Both the position numbers and the translations under genes were made by a program. From an uncultured Bacillota bacterium (lineage in GTDB: Bacteria > Bacillota_I > Bacilli_A > RF39 > UBA660), in the NCBI GenBank assembly GCA_947383065.1, contig CANDCB010000052.1:1-6598 (forward strand): a stretch of DNA of 6,598 nt. Reading direction: 5' to 3'. A model generated the notes under the pieces. That model saw only the letters and a list, made by a program, of their open reading frames with translations, was not told where the DNA came from and did no database searches. Positions 1 to 5,527 of the stretch are shown one piece after another. Position 1 is the stretch's first letter; the number at the start of each line of letters is the position of its first letter.

Positions 1-34
1 GTAATTTAGGTTTTTTTTTTAAGTTCAGTAGACT

Positions 35-589
35 ATGAAATCAACTTATTTTTTAATGCATGGCAGTTTTGGTAGTCCGTTTTCAAATTGGACACCATGG
101 TTAAGAACTCAAATAGAGAGTAATGGAGGGGAAGTTTATACACCTGATATGCCAAGTGGAGTAGGTTTTCAAAATTATGATAATTGGGAAAAAATAATGA
201 AATGTTATGTTAGTGCTAATATTATTAATGAAAATACTATTATTTTTGCCCATTCTATTGCCCCAGTTTTCATATGTAAATTTTTAGTTCAAAATAAAAT
301 TAAGGTAAAAAGATTAGTATTTGTATGTGGCTTTAATAATTACCTTGGAATTGATGAAAATTATGATACAGTTAACAAAACCATGTACTTTGATAACCTT
401 AGTGATATCAAAAAATATTGTACTGATATAGTTTGTTTTTATTCTGATAATGACCCTTATGTTAAATATGATAGTGAATTAACTTTTGCTAATGCTATTA
501 CAAACAATCATAATATGATAAAAAATGGTGGTCATTTAAATAGTGAATCTGGCTACAATGAATTTCCTGAATTATTAAAATATTTATAG
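35..589 (+). CDS. Small RBBP9/YdeN-like alpha/beta serine hydrolase
   Basis: Encodes 184 residues with the layout of the short RBBP9/YdeN hydrolases, cytoplasmic serine hydrolases whose bacterial substrates are mostly unknown. An oxyanion-loop-like HGSFGSP lies at residues 9-15. The nucleophile elbow is AHSIAP (72-77), giving Ser74, with Ala replacing the usual first Gly of GxSxG. The acid is in SDNDPYV (137-143), most likely Asp140 just before Pro. The histidine is in GGHLN, His167. These positions are close to the triad I recall for human RBBP9, and the length is normal for the family. There is no signal peptide. The ATG at 35 gives the first beta strand directly, but no convincing Shine-Dalgarno precedes it. 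The ASCH gene follows after 11 nt, suggesting co-transcription. The fold and triad are well supported; the substrate is unknown. Confidence 0.88.
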   Translation: MKSTYFLMHGSFGSPFSNWTPWLRTQIESNGGEVYTPDMPSGVGFQNYDNWEKIMKCYVSANIINENTIIFAHSIAPVFICKFLVQNKIKVKRLVFVCGFNNYLGIDENYDTVNKTMYFDNLSDIKKYCTDIVCFYSDNDPYVKYDSELTFANAITNNHNMIKNGGHLNSESGYNEFPELLKYL

Positions 590-600
590 AAATTAATTAT

Positions 601-1077
601 ATGAATAATAATATATTAAATGAAATAAAAAATAATTTAAAAACACAATTATCATTATCTGATTATAATAAAATAAAAGATAAAACTATTCATTTAGGTA
701 TTTTTAAAGAACCTTATCTTTCTTTAATGATTAATGGCTTTAAAACTATTGAATCCCGCTTCAGCCAAAAATGTTTAATACCCTTTAAACATATTTCTAA
801 AAAAGATATTGTAATGATAAAATCTTCTAGTGGACCTGTTATTGGTTATTTTACTATAAAAGATATCAAGTTTTTTTCCTTAAAAGAAACAAATATTAAT
901 GATATAAAATTAAAATATAATAAATATTTATGTTTAAAAGAAGAATTTTGGCAAGATAAAAAAAATAGCAATTATGCTACTCTTATTTTTGTTGATAAAA
1001 TATATTTACTTAATCCTTTTAAAATATCTAAAAAGGGTATGCAAAGTTGGATTATACTTGGTACTATATCAAACTAG
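601..1077 (+). CDS. ASCH-domain (PUA-like fold) protein
   Basis: Encodes 158 residues. From about residue 30 it reads as an ASCH domain: HLGIFKEPYLSLMI leads into the signature GFKTIESR (46-53), then a KKDIVMIKSSSGPVIGYF strand region (68-84) and a C-terminal TLIFVDKIYLLNP strand (127-139). The end, GMQSWIIL (146-153), is a segment I recall from Firmicute ASCH proteins. ASCH domains are PUA-like and generally thought to bind RNA or nucleotides. E. coli YqfB, a small ASCH enzyme, deacetylates N4-acetylcytidine nucleosides using Lys and Thr in its GRKTIT motif. Here the Lys (Lys48) is kept, but Glu51 stands where YqfB has the catalytic Thr, so that activity should not be assumed. Residues 1-29 are a Lys/Asn-rich helical extension. 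No clear Shine-Dalgarno precedes the ATG, so translation may be coupled to the hydrolase gene 11 nt upstream. The stop codon lies inside a terminator hairpin. Confidence 0.85.
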   Translation: MNNNILNEIKNNLKTQLSLSDYNKIKDKTIHLGIFKEPYLSLMINGFKTIESRFSQKCLIPFKHISKKDIVMIKSSSGPVIGYFTIKDIKFFSLKETNINDIKLKYNKYLCLKEEFWQDKKNSNYATLIFVDKIYLLNPFKISKKGMQSWIILGTISN

Positions 1078-1085
1078 TACCTTTT
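1060..1085 (+). terminator. Rho-independent terminator after the ASCH gene
   Basis: A perfect 7-bp stem, GGTACTA (1060-1066) paired with TAGTACC (1075-1081), encloses an 8-nt loop and is followed by TTTT (1082-1085) and more AT-rich sequence. The right arm contains the TAG stop codon (1075-1077). The T-run is only on the plus-strand exit side, so it should end the hydrolase/ASCH transcript and not the converging minus-strand gene. The stem is short, but the GC pairs at its base and the position support the call. Confidence 0.7.
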
Positions 1086-1977
1086 ATAATTCACCTTTTT
1101 TTATTTTCTCTGCAATTCCATAAACCATTGAAATACGAGTTGGAATAATATATTTAACTTCTAAAATATCACATAAAGCTTTTACACAAAGACGCATTCC
1201 TCTAGCACCTCTCCACCAAGCGTCATTATTAGTTCTTTTACATATACTTTCTAAAGAAGTTTCATAAAAAAACTTTCGATCTAAAATATCCATTGTTTCA
1301 ACATCTAAAGAATATGGTTGTAATGAGTTTTCATAAAACTTATTACTTTCAACTGGATAATTAAGTTCTTCATAATAATAAATATAATCTCCACCTGCTA
1401 ATATAAGTATATCAGCTTTGTTAACTGGAATATTAACCAATTTTTTGGTTTCTTCCACCATATAATTATAATCAGTCTTAGCTTTATCTGTTTTTAGTTC
1501 TGGAAACATATCTGTAGTATCCATTGCTCCAAAATTATTATTAGCTTTTTCAATTATTTGACCATCTTGCACTATAGATAGTTCTGTAGAACCACCGCCA
1601 CCAATCATTACAGCAATTTTGCCTTTATAAGAAACATTAGATATCGCTCCATATACAGTAAATTCATTTTCCATATCTGAAGTTACAATCGTAAAATCTA
1701 ATCCAGTTCTTTCTTTAAATTCTTGAAGCCAATCTTCTTTTTCATCTTCCTTTAAATTTCTAAAGATACTAGTTCCAAATACATAAGTATTTTCTTCTTT
1801 TACTGAATTAATAAAGCTAATTAAAGCATCTTTATCAGCATCAATAATTTTTTTCTCTTTTTTATAGTTATTTTTTAATGTAATTGTTTCTCTCCCTAAA
1901 CTAGTAATACTATCTTTATAATAAAGATAAGCTTTTGTATTAGTGCTACCTACCTCAATGATTACAAATCTTTCCAA
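1084..1977 (-). CDS. Short Ppx/GppA-type exopolyphosphatase/pppGpp phosphatase homologue
   Basis: From a TTG start at 1977 this encodes 297 residues of the ASKHA (actin-like) fold, in the order seen in Ppx/GppA proteins. The phosphate-1 loop is IEVGSTNTKAYLY (7-19). VFGTSIFRN (66-74) matches the family's TSA-R segment. DMENEFTVYG (101-110) matches the EEA...G segment that holds the catalytic Glu (candidates Glu103 and Glu105). MIGGGGSTELSIV (124-136) is the phosphate-2 loop, LILAGGDYI (191-199) the adenosine-type glycine motif, and residues 250-290 form the closing helices. The family removes terminal phosphate from polyphosphate or the 5' phosphate of pppGpp. At this length there is only the core catalytic unit, without the extra C-terminal HD-like domain of the 500-residue enzymes. 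Oddity: Glu8 replaces the usual Asp of DxGS. The in-frame ATG at 2070 would add 31 hydrophobic residues and lies upstream of a good extended -10 promoter, so TTG is preferred. The substrate is not decided. Confidence 0.82.
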   Translation of the reverse strand: MERFVIIEVGSTNTKAYLYYKDSITSLGRETITLKNNYKKEKKIIDADKDALISFINSVKEENTYVFGTSIFRNLKEDEKEDWLQEFKERTGLDFTIVTSDMENEFTVYGAISNVSYKGKIAVMIGGGGSTELSIVQDGQIIEKANNNFGAMDTTDMFPELKTDKAKTDYNYMVEETKKLVNIPVNKADILILAGGDYIYYYEELNYPVESNKFYENSLQPYSLDVETMDILDRKFFYETSLESICKRTNNDAWWRGARGMRLCVKALCDILEVKYIIPTRISMVYGIAEKIKKGEL

Positions 1978-2001
1978 AATAATCCCAACTTTCTTATATA
2001 T

Positions 2002-2010
2002 ATTGTAACA
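2002..2010 (-). promoter_or_regulatory. Extended -10 promoter for the Ppx/GppA-like gene
   Basis: Read on the minus strand, these bases are TGTTACAAT: a TGn extension followed by a TACAAT -10 hexamer. No good -35 is visible at 16-18 nt spacing, which an extended -10 can tolerate. Transcription would start near 1995, leaving a short leader with a GGGA-type ribosome site (1983-1986) 5 nt before the TTG at 1977. This supports the TTG start, because the ATG at 2070 would not be on this transcript. Confidence 0.55.
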
Positions 2011-2092
2011 TAAAATAAATTTTAAATAAGCTATAAAAATATATAAAATGATTATAATAAAAAAATACATAATAAAATAAAATTATTGTTTT

Positions 2093-2101
2093 TGATATAA
2101 T
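2093..2101 (+). promoter_or_regulatory. Extended -10 promoter for the HD-domain operon
   Basis: TGATATAAT is a consensus TATAAT (2096-2101) with a TGn extension. No recognisable -35 lies 16-18 nt upstream. A start near 2108 would give a leader of about 26 nt. It is divergent from the minus-strand promoter at 2002-2010, with about 85 bp of very AT-rich sequence between them. I saw no riboswitch-like structure in the short leader. Confidence 0.65.
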
Positions 2102-2115
2102 ATTTTTAAGAAATT

Positions 2116-2125
2116 AAGAAAGAAG
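2116..2125 (+). promoter_or_regulatory. Ribosome binding site of the double-HD gene
   Basis: The purine run AAGAAAGAAG lies 8 nt before the ATG at 2134. It fixes that start and shows the AGAAAG style also used before the genes at 3650 and 4329. Confidence 0.6.
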
Positions 2126-2133
2126 TTTTAAAT

Positions 2134-3648
2134 ATGAAGTTAAATGAGAAATTAAAAGAATATATCGAAAATAATATTTTTCATTATTATGCTAATAATG
2201 ATTTAGGTCATGATATAAACCATATTAAATATGTTATTGATAGGAGTTTTAAGTTCGCCAAACAATGTCCAGACGTTGACTTAAATATGGTTTATACTAT
2301 CGCGGCATTTCATGATGTTGCTGTTTTTATTGACCGAGATAATCATGAAAAACTATCTGCCGAGTTTTTAAGAAAAGATGAAAAAATAAAAGAATTTTTT
2401 CAAGAAGAACAAATTGCTATAATGGCTGAAGCTATAGAAGACCATCGTGCTAGTTTAGAATATCATCCTCGCAGTAAATATGGAGAAATAATCTCCTCAG
2501 CTGATCGTAATGTTAATTTAGAAGGTCCTTTAAAAAGAACTTTTACTTTTCGTATGCGTATAAAGCCAACTGCTTCTATAGACGAAATTATCGAAGAATC
2601 AAGAGACCATATTTTAAAAAAATTTGGTCAAAAAGGCTATGCTACTGAAAAAATGTATTTTGAAGATCCAGATTATCAAGAATTTCTTACTCAAATATCA
2701 ATTTTAAGTCAAGATAAAGAAAGATTTAGACAAAAATATATTGAAGTAAACCATTTAGAGGATTTATTTAGTGATGATTTAAATCTTTATTTAAAAAGAA
2801 AATTTTATCTTATTAAGGATAATAATAAAGATATGTCTTTAGATCAAATTTTATATACATTATATAAAGGTCGTAATTTTGATGAGTCATTTGAAGATAT
2901 CAAGAAAAAGACTCTAGCTGCAGTAGAAATTGATGAATTAAATTATTATTTAAATGGTGTTAACACTGCCTTAATAGCATATGTTGAAAAAGAAATCTTC
3001 CCTCAATATAAAGATAATGATCAAGCTCATGGAATCATTCATATTTTAGAGGTTATAAGAAGGGCTTTTGCTTTAAATGAAACCTTAAAACTCGGTTTAA
3101 ATAAAGATATGATTTATGCTATCGCTGCATATCATGATTTAGGAAAATATATAAATCATGAAATTCATGAAAAAATTGCTGCTGATATATTTATTAATGA
3201 TGAAAACATGAAACAATTTTTTACTGATGAAGAAAGAGTAATTATAAAAGAAGCTATAGAAGACCATCGTTCGTCTAAAAGTGACACTCCAAGAACAACT
3301 TATGGCAAATTAATATCATCAGCCGATCGTAATACAAAAATAGAAATAGTTTTTATAAGAAGTTTCTTTGTTGCCCAAGTAAGACAACCTGATTCTTTAA
3401 TTGAAGACTACTTAGATTATACTTTTAAAAGACTTTCTAAAAGATATAGTGAAGAAAATCCTGAAAATATGTTTTATGAAGACGAAGCATATCATACTTT
3501 TTTAATTGATATGCGTAAATTACTTAATAATGAAGAAGAATTTAAAAAACTATATTGTAAAATAAATCATATTACTGATCGTACTAAAAAGGTTAGTGAT
3601 TTTACTGGTGAAGTACAATATTTAAAACTTTATAGAAAAGAAGATTAA
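2134..3648 (+). CDS. Tandem double HD-domain phosphohydrolase
   Basis: Encodes 504 residues made of two copies of the same HD module joined by a linker. Module 1 covers about residues 1-210 and module 2 about 278-482. Module 1 has GHDxxH (His26, His30), the HD pair His60-Asp61, NHEK (His71), EDHR (His104) and SSADR (Asp124). Module 2 repeats these as His299/His303, His334-Asp335, His345, His379 and Asp398. This is an H...HD...H...H...D set able to hold one or two metals. The GHD-H-V opening recalls the YedJ/YpgQ group of HD hydrolases (YpgQ is reported as a nucleotide pyrophosphohydrolase), but substrate cannot be assigned. There is no GYP motif and no RelA/SpoT synthetase or TGS domain. Each module ends in a helical tail closing with NHL or NHI. 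Residues 213-275 form a linker I do not recognise. No signal or membrane segment is seen. It is the first gene of the operon, and the next gene begins 1 nt after its stop. Confidence 0.85.
   Translation: MKLNEKLKEYIENNIFHYYANNDLGHDINHIKYVIDRSFKFAKQCPDVDLNMVYTIAAFHDVAVFIDRDNHEKLSAEFLRKDEKIKEFFQEEQIAIMAEAIEDHRASLEYHPRSKYGEIISSADRNVNLEGPLKRTFTFRMRIKPTASIDEIIEESRDHILKKFGQKGYATEKMYFEDPDYQEFLTQISILSQDKERFRQKYIEVNHLEDLFSDDLNLYLKRKFYLIKDNNKDMSLDQILYTLYKGRNFDESFEDIKKKTLAAVEIDELNYYLNGVNTALIAYVEKEIFPQYKDNDQAHGIIHILEVIRRAFALNETLKLGLNKDMIYAIAAYHDLGKYINHEIHEKIAADIFINDENMKQFFTDEERVIIKEAIEDHRSSKSDTPRTTYGKLISSADRNTKIEIVFIRSFFVAQVRQPDSLIEDYLDYTFKRLSKRYSEENPENMFYEDEAYHTFLIDMRKLLNNEEEFKKLYCKINHITDRTKKVSDFTGEVQYLKLYRKED
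2428..2448 (+). repeat. 21-bp identical HD-module segment, copy 1
   Basis: Encodes EAIEDHR (residues 99-105) of HD module 1. It is identical at every base to 3250-3270 and 3932-3952, although flanking codons differ between the modules. Confidence 0.85.
3250..3270 (+). repeat. 21-bp identical HD-module segment, copy 2
   Basis: Encodes EAIEDHR (residues 374-380) of HD module 2 in the double-HD protein. Identity with copy 3 extends 3 nt further upstream, giving 24 nt in all. Confidence 0.85.
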
Positions 3649-3649
3649 A

Positions 3650-4312
3650 ATGAATGAATTAATAAAAGAATATATAGAAAAAAATATTTTTCCTAAATAT
3701 GCTAAATATTATTCTCATGGAATGATTCATATAAATAATGTTATAAAAAATACCATGTTTTTAGCAGATTATTATAATTTAGATAAAGATATGTGCTATG
3801 TAATGGCATCTTATCATGACATCGGCTTACAAATTAATCGTGAAAATCACGAAAAAGAATCAGCACGTCTATTTCTTGAAGATAGTAAAATGCAACAATT
3901 TTTTAACGAGGAACAATTATTAATAATTAAAGAAGCTATAGAAGACCATCGTGGTTCAAAAAAAGAATCCCCAAGAAGTATATATGGTTGTGTTTTATCC
4001 GATTCTGATCGTGACTTCGATATAAAACTTCTTGCCAAAAGACAACTGGCAACTTCCTTAAAACATTATCCAGAATTTAAAACATTTGAAGAACATTTTG
4101 AAAATTGCTATGAATATATATGCCGAAGAATTAATAATAATGGAAATTTTAATCTCTGGACTAATAATCCAATAATGATAGAAAGAAGAAATAAGTTTCA
4201 AGAAGACTACTTAAATAAAAATTATGCCAAATCAATATATAAAAAAGAGTGGGATAAGATTTCCAAAGATGGCACAAAAGAAAAAATAATTGAGTATTAT
4301 GAAGATTATTGA
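3650..4312 (+). CDS. Single-module HD-domain phosphohydrolase, paralogue of the upstream gene
   Basis: Encodes 220 residues forming one HD module, clearly homologous to both halves of the gene before it. The opening NELIKEYIEKNIFPKYAKY matches the start of each upstream module. Predicted ligands are SHGMIH (His23, His27), YHD (His56-Asp57), NHEK (His67), EDHR (His100) and SDSDRD (Asp120), where the upstream copies read SSADRN. All metal-binding positions are kept, so it looks catalytically competent. Residues 130-200 are the helical tail, more divergent than between the two upstream modules. The last 20 or so residues are a charged extension. It starts 1 nt after the upstream stop, with AGAAAAGAAG (3634-3643) inside the previous gene as its ribosome site. 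This points to tight co-translation and roughly matched output. The stop is TGA followed directly by TAG. Substrate is unknown; nucleotide phosphohydrolysis is the best guess. Confidence 0.85.
   Translation: MNELIKEYIEKNIFPKYAKYYSHGMIHINNVIKNTMFLADYYNLDKDMCYVMASYHDIGLQINRENHEKESARLFLEDSKMQQFFNEEQLLIIKEAIEDHRGSKKESPRSIYGCVLSDSDRDFDIKLLAKRQLATSLKHYPEFKTFEEHFENCYEYICRRINNNGNFNLWTNNPIMIERRNKFQEDYLNKNYAKSIYKKEWDKISKDGTKEKIIEYYEDY
3932..3952 (+). repeat. 21-bp identical HD-module segment, copy 3
   Basis: Encodes EAIEDHR (residues 95-101) of the single-module HD protein. It marks this gene as a product of the same duplication series, or a target of gene conversion with it. Confidence 0.85.
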
Positions 4313-4313
4313 T

Positions 4314-4319
4314 AGAAAG
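4314..4319 (+). promoter_or_regulatory. Ribosome binding site that decides the Dgt-like start
   Basis: AGAAAG ends 9 nt before the ATG at 4329 but touches the ATG at 4320, so it favours the 4329 start. An ATG at 4299 and a TTG at 4290 are also in frame and would overlap the previous gene. Confidence 0.45.
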
Positions 4320-4328
4320 ATGGAAATT

Positions 4329-5465
4329 ATGAATAATGTAATAGAACAAATAAAAGAAAATATGCAATTAAAAAATAACACACTTGCTCCTTATGCTTGT
4401 AAAGATAACGAGGCTTATCGCTTTGAAAAAATAATTGATGATGATTTTAGAACTAGCTTTTATCGTGATGCTGACCGTATAATTTATTCTCTTTCTTATA
4501 CTCGTTATATGGACAAAACCCAAGTATTTTCTTTTAACGAAAATGATAACATAAGTAAACGCATGACTCATGTGCAAATGGTTAGTAAAGTTGCCAGAAC
4601 AATTGGTAGAGCTCTTAAATTAAATGAAGATTTAATTGAAGCCGCCGCTTTAGGCCACGATTTAGGACATGTTCCATTTGGCCATGCTGGTGAAAGAATT
4701 TTAAATGAACTTAGTTTAGAACATAATGAAGGCTATTTTAACCATAATATCCAAAGCGTTAGAACTTTAATGGTTTTAGAAAATAATGGTATTGGTAGTA
4801 ATATAACCTTACAAGTTCTTGATGCTATTATGTGCCATAATGGTGAGTTAGAACTTCAAGAATATCGTCCTCGTCCTAAAACAAAAGAAGATTTTTTAAA
4901 CGAATATAATTCTTCTTATAGTGATTCCTTAATTATAAAAAAATTTATTCCTATGACTCTTGAAGGATGCGTTGTAAGGATTTCTGATATAATTGCTTAT
5001 ATTGGTCGCGATATTGAAGATGCTATTAGAATGGGAACAATTAAAGAATGTGAAATCCCAAAAGAAATATCTAAAGTCTTAGGAGTAACTAATCGTGAAA
5101 TAATTAATACTATAAATGTTGATTTAATTACTAATAGTTTAGGTAAAGACTATTTATGCATGAGTGATGAAATATTTCAAGCAATAAAAAAATTAAAACA
5201 ATTCAACTATGAAAACATCTATTCCAAAGCTAATAGTGAAGAAAATTTAAAACTATATGAAAATATATTCAGAAAAGTATTTGATAACTGTTTAAATGAT
5301 TTAAAAACTAATAATCAAAAAGGTCATATCTTTACCATATTTTTAAATGATATGAGTGAAAAATATTTAAACAATACAAGTGACGAAAGAAAAGTCATAG
5401 ACTATATTGCAGGTATGACTGATGATTTTATTTTAAAAGAATATAATAATATTATAGAAAAATAA
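4329..5465 (+). CDS. Dgt-like deoxynucleoside triphosphate triphosphohydrolase (HD superfamily)
   Basis: From the ATG at 4329 this encodes 378 residues. The family cleaves dNTPs to deoxynucleoside plus tripolyphosphate, usually as an oligomer with allosteric nucleotide sites. The N-terminal block is typical: FRTSFYRDADRIIYS (40-54) and TRYMDKTQVF (58-67). Then come RMTHVQMVSKVART (78-91) with the first HD ligand His81, LGHDLGHVPFGHAGE (108-122) with His110-Asp111, FNHN (137-140), and RISDIIAYIGRDIEDAI (217-233) with the final ligand Asp220. His119 and Glu122 sit at +9 and +12 from the HD histidine, the spacing I recall for the catalytic His and Glu of E. coli Dgt. The C-terminal 140 residues are helical. 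At 378 residues it is somewhat shorter than the roughly 450-500 of well-studied Dgt enzymes. An earlier in-frame start (4299 or 4320) is possible. It is the last gene of the HD operon, about 16 nt after the previous stop. Fold and family are firm; nucleotide preference is not visible. Confidence 0.88.
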   Translation: MNNVIEQIKENMQLKNNTLAPYACKDNEAYRFEKIIDDDFRTSFYRDADRIIYSLSYTRYMDKTQVFSFNENDNISKRMTHVQMVSKVARTIGRALKLNEDLIEAAALGHDLGHVPFGHAGERILNELSLEHNEGYFNHNIQSVRTLMVLENNGIGSNITLQVLDAIMCHNGELELQEYRPRPKTKEDFLNEYNSSYSDSLIIKKFIPMTLEGCVVRISDIIAYIGRDIEDAIRMGTIKECEIPKEISKVLGVTNREIINTINVDLITNSLGKDYLCMSDEIFQAIKKLKQFNYENIYSKANSEENLKLYENIFRKVFDNCLNDLKTNNQKGHIFTIFLNDMSEKYLNNTSDERKVIDYIAGMTDDFILKEYNNIIEK

Positions 5466-5470
5466 ATATG

Positions 5471-5499
5471 TTGATTTTATACCTTTTAAATAATATAAT
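5471..5499 (+). promoter_or_regulatory. Sigma-A type promoter for the membrane-anchored propeller gene
   Basis: TTGATT (5471-5476) and a consensus TATAAT (5494-5499) are separated by exactly 17 nt. Transcription would start near 5506, giving a leader of about 22 nt. This suggests the last gene has its own transcript even though it follows the HD operon by only 62 bp. No separate strong terminator is seen in the gap. Confidence 0.7.
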
Positions 5500-5508
5500 T
5501 TAAATAGG
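5482..5508 (+). repeat. AT-rich inverted repeat over the -10 element
   Basis: TTTAAAT (5485-5491) and ATTTAAA (5498-5504) are perfect inverted arms around a 6-nt centre. CCT and AGG extend the symmetry outside them, with one unpaired base. The repeat spans the -10 hexamer at 5494-5499, so it could be an operator. It could also be a weak hairpin or chance symmetry in AT-rich DNA; there is no T-run after it to make a terminator. Confidence 0.35.
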
Positions 5509-5516
5509 ATTATAGT

Positions 5517-5522
5517 GAGGTG
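5517..5522 (+). promoter_or_regulatory. Strong Shine-Dalgarno of the propeller gene
   Basis: GAGGTG lies 5 nt before the ATG at 5528. It is the closest match to the consensus site in the window and fixes this start. Confidence 0.75.
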
Positions 5523-5527
5523 TACTT

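Noticed and set aside
11..20. Run of ten T as the tail of an upstream terminator
   Set aside because: The sequence to the left is outside the window, and the ten bases shown do not contain a stem, so it cannot be called.
1978..2070. N-terminal transmembrane anchor on the Ppx/GppA-like protein
   Set aside because: The hydrophobic stretch comes from translating very AT-rich intergenic DNA, and a good extended -10 promoter for the gene lies inside it.
2428..3952. CRISPR-like or intergenic repeat array
   Set aside because: The three 21-bp identical segments are about 680-820 bp apart, all in the coding frame of homologous HD modules.
2134..4312. HD-GYP cyclic-di-GMP phosphodiesterase or RelA/SpoT enzyme
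   Set aside because: No GYP motif follows the HD pairs, and there is no synthetase, TGS or SpoT-type HDxxED signature. Only the general HD superfamily is supported.
4310..4315. Mycoplasma-type code with TGA as Trp
   Set aside because: The Trp positions I checked use TGG, no gene has an internal TGA, and the TGA here is followed directly by TAG, so it reads as a tandem stop.
3847..4577. Minus-strand reading frames at 3847-4038, 4161-4367 and 4368-4577
   Set aside because: They lie antisense to well-supported HD and Dgt-like genes, have no family features, and their hydrophobic character follows from complementing Lys/Asn/Glu-rich coding DNA.
4329..5465. Dgt-type antiphage dNTP-depletion defence system
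   Set aside because: Some dGTPases do defend against phage, but this one shows no defence-island neighbours (no nucleases, toxins or mobile genes), and Dgt-like proteins are also common housekeeping enzymes. It remains possible but unsupported.
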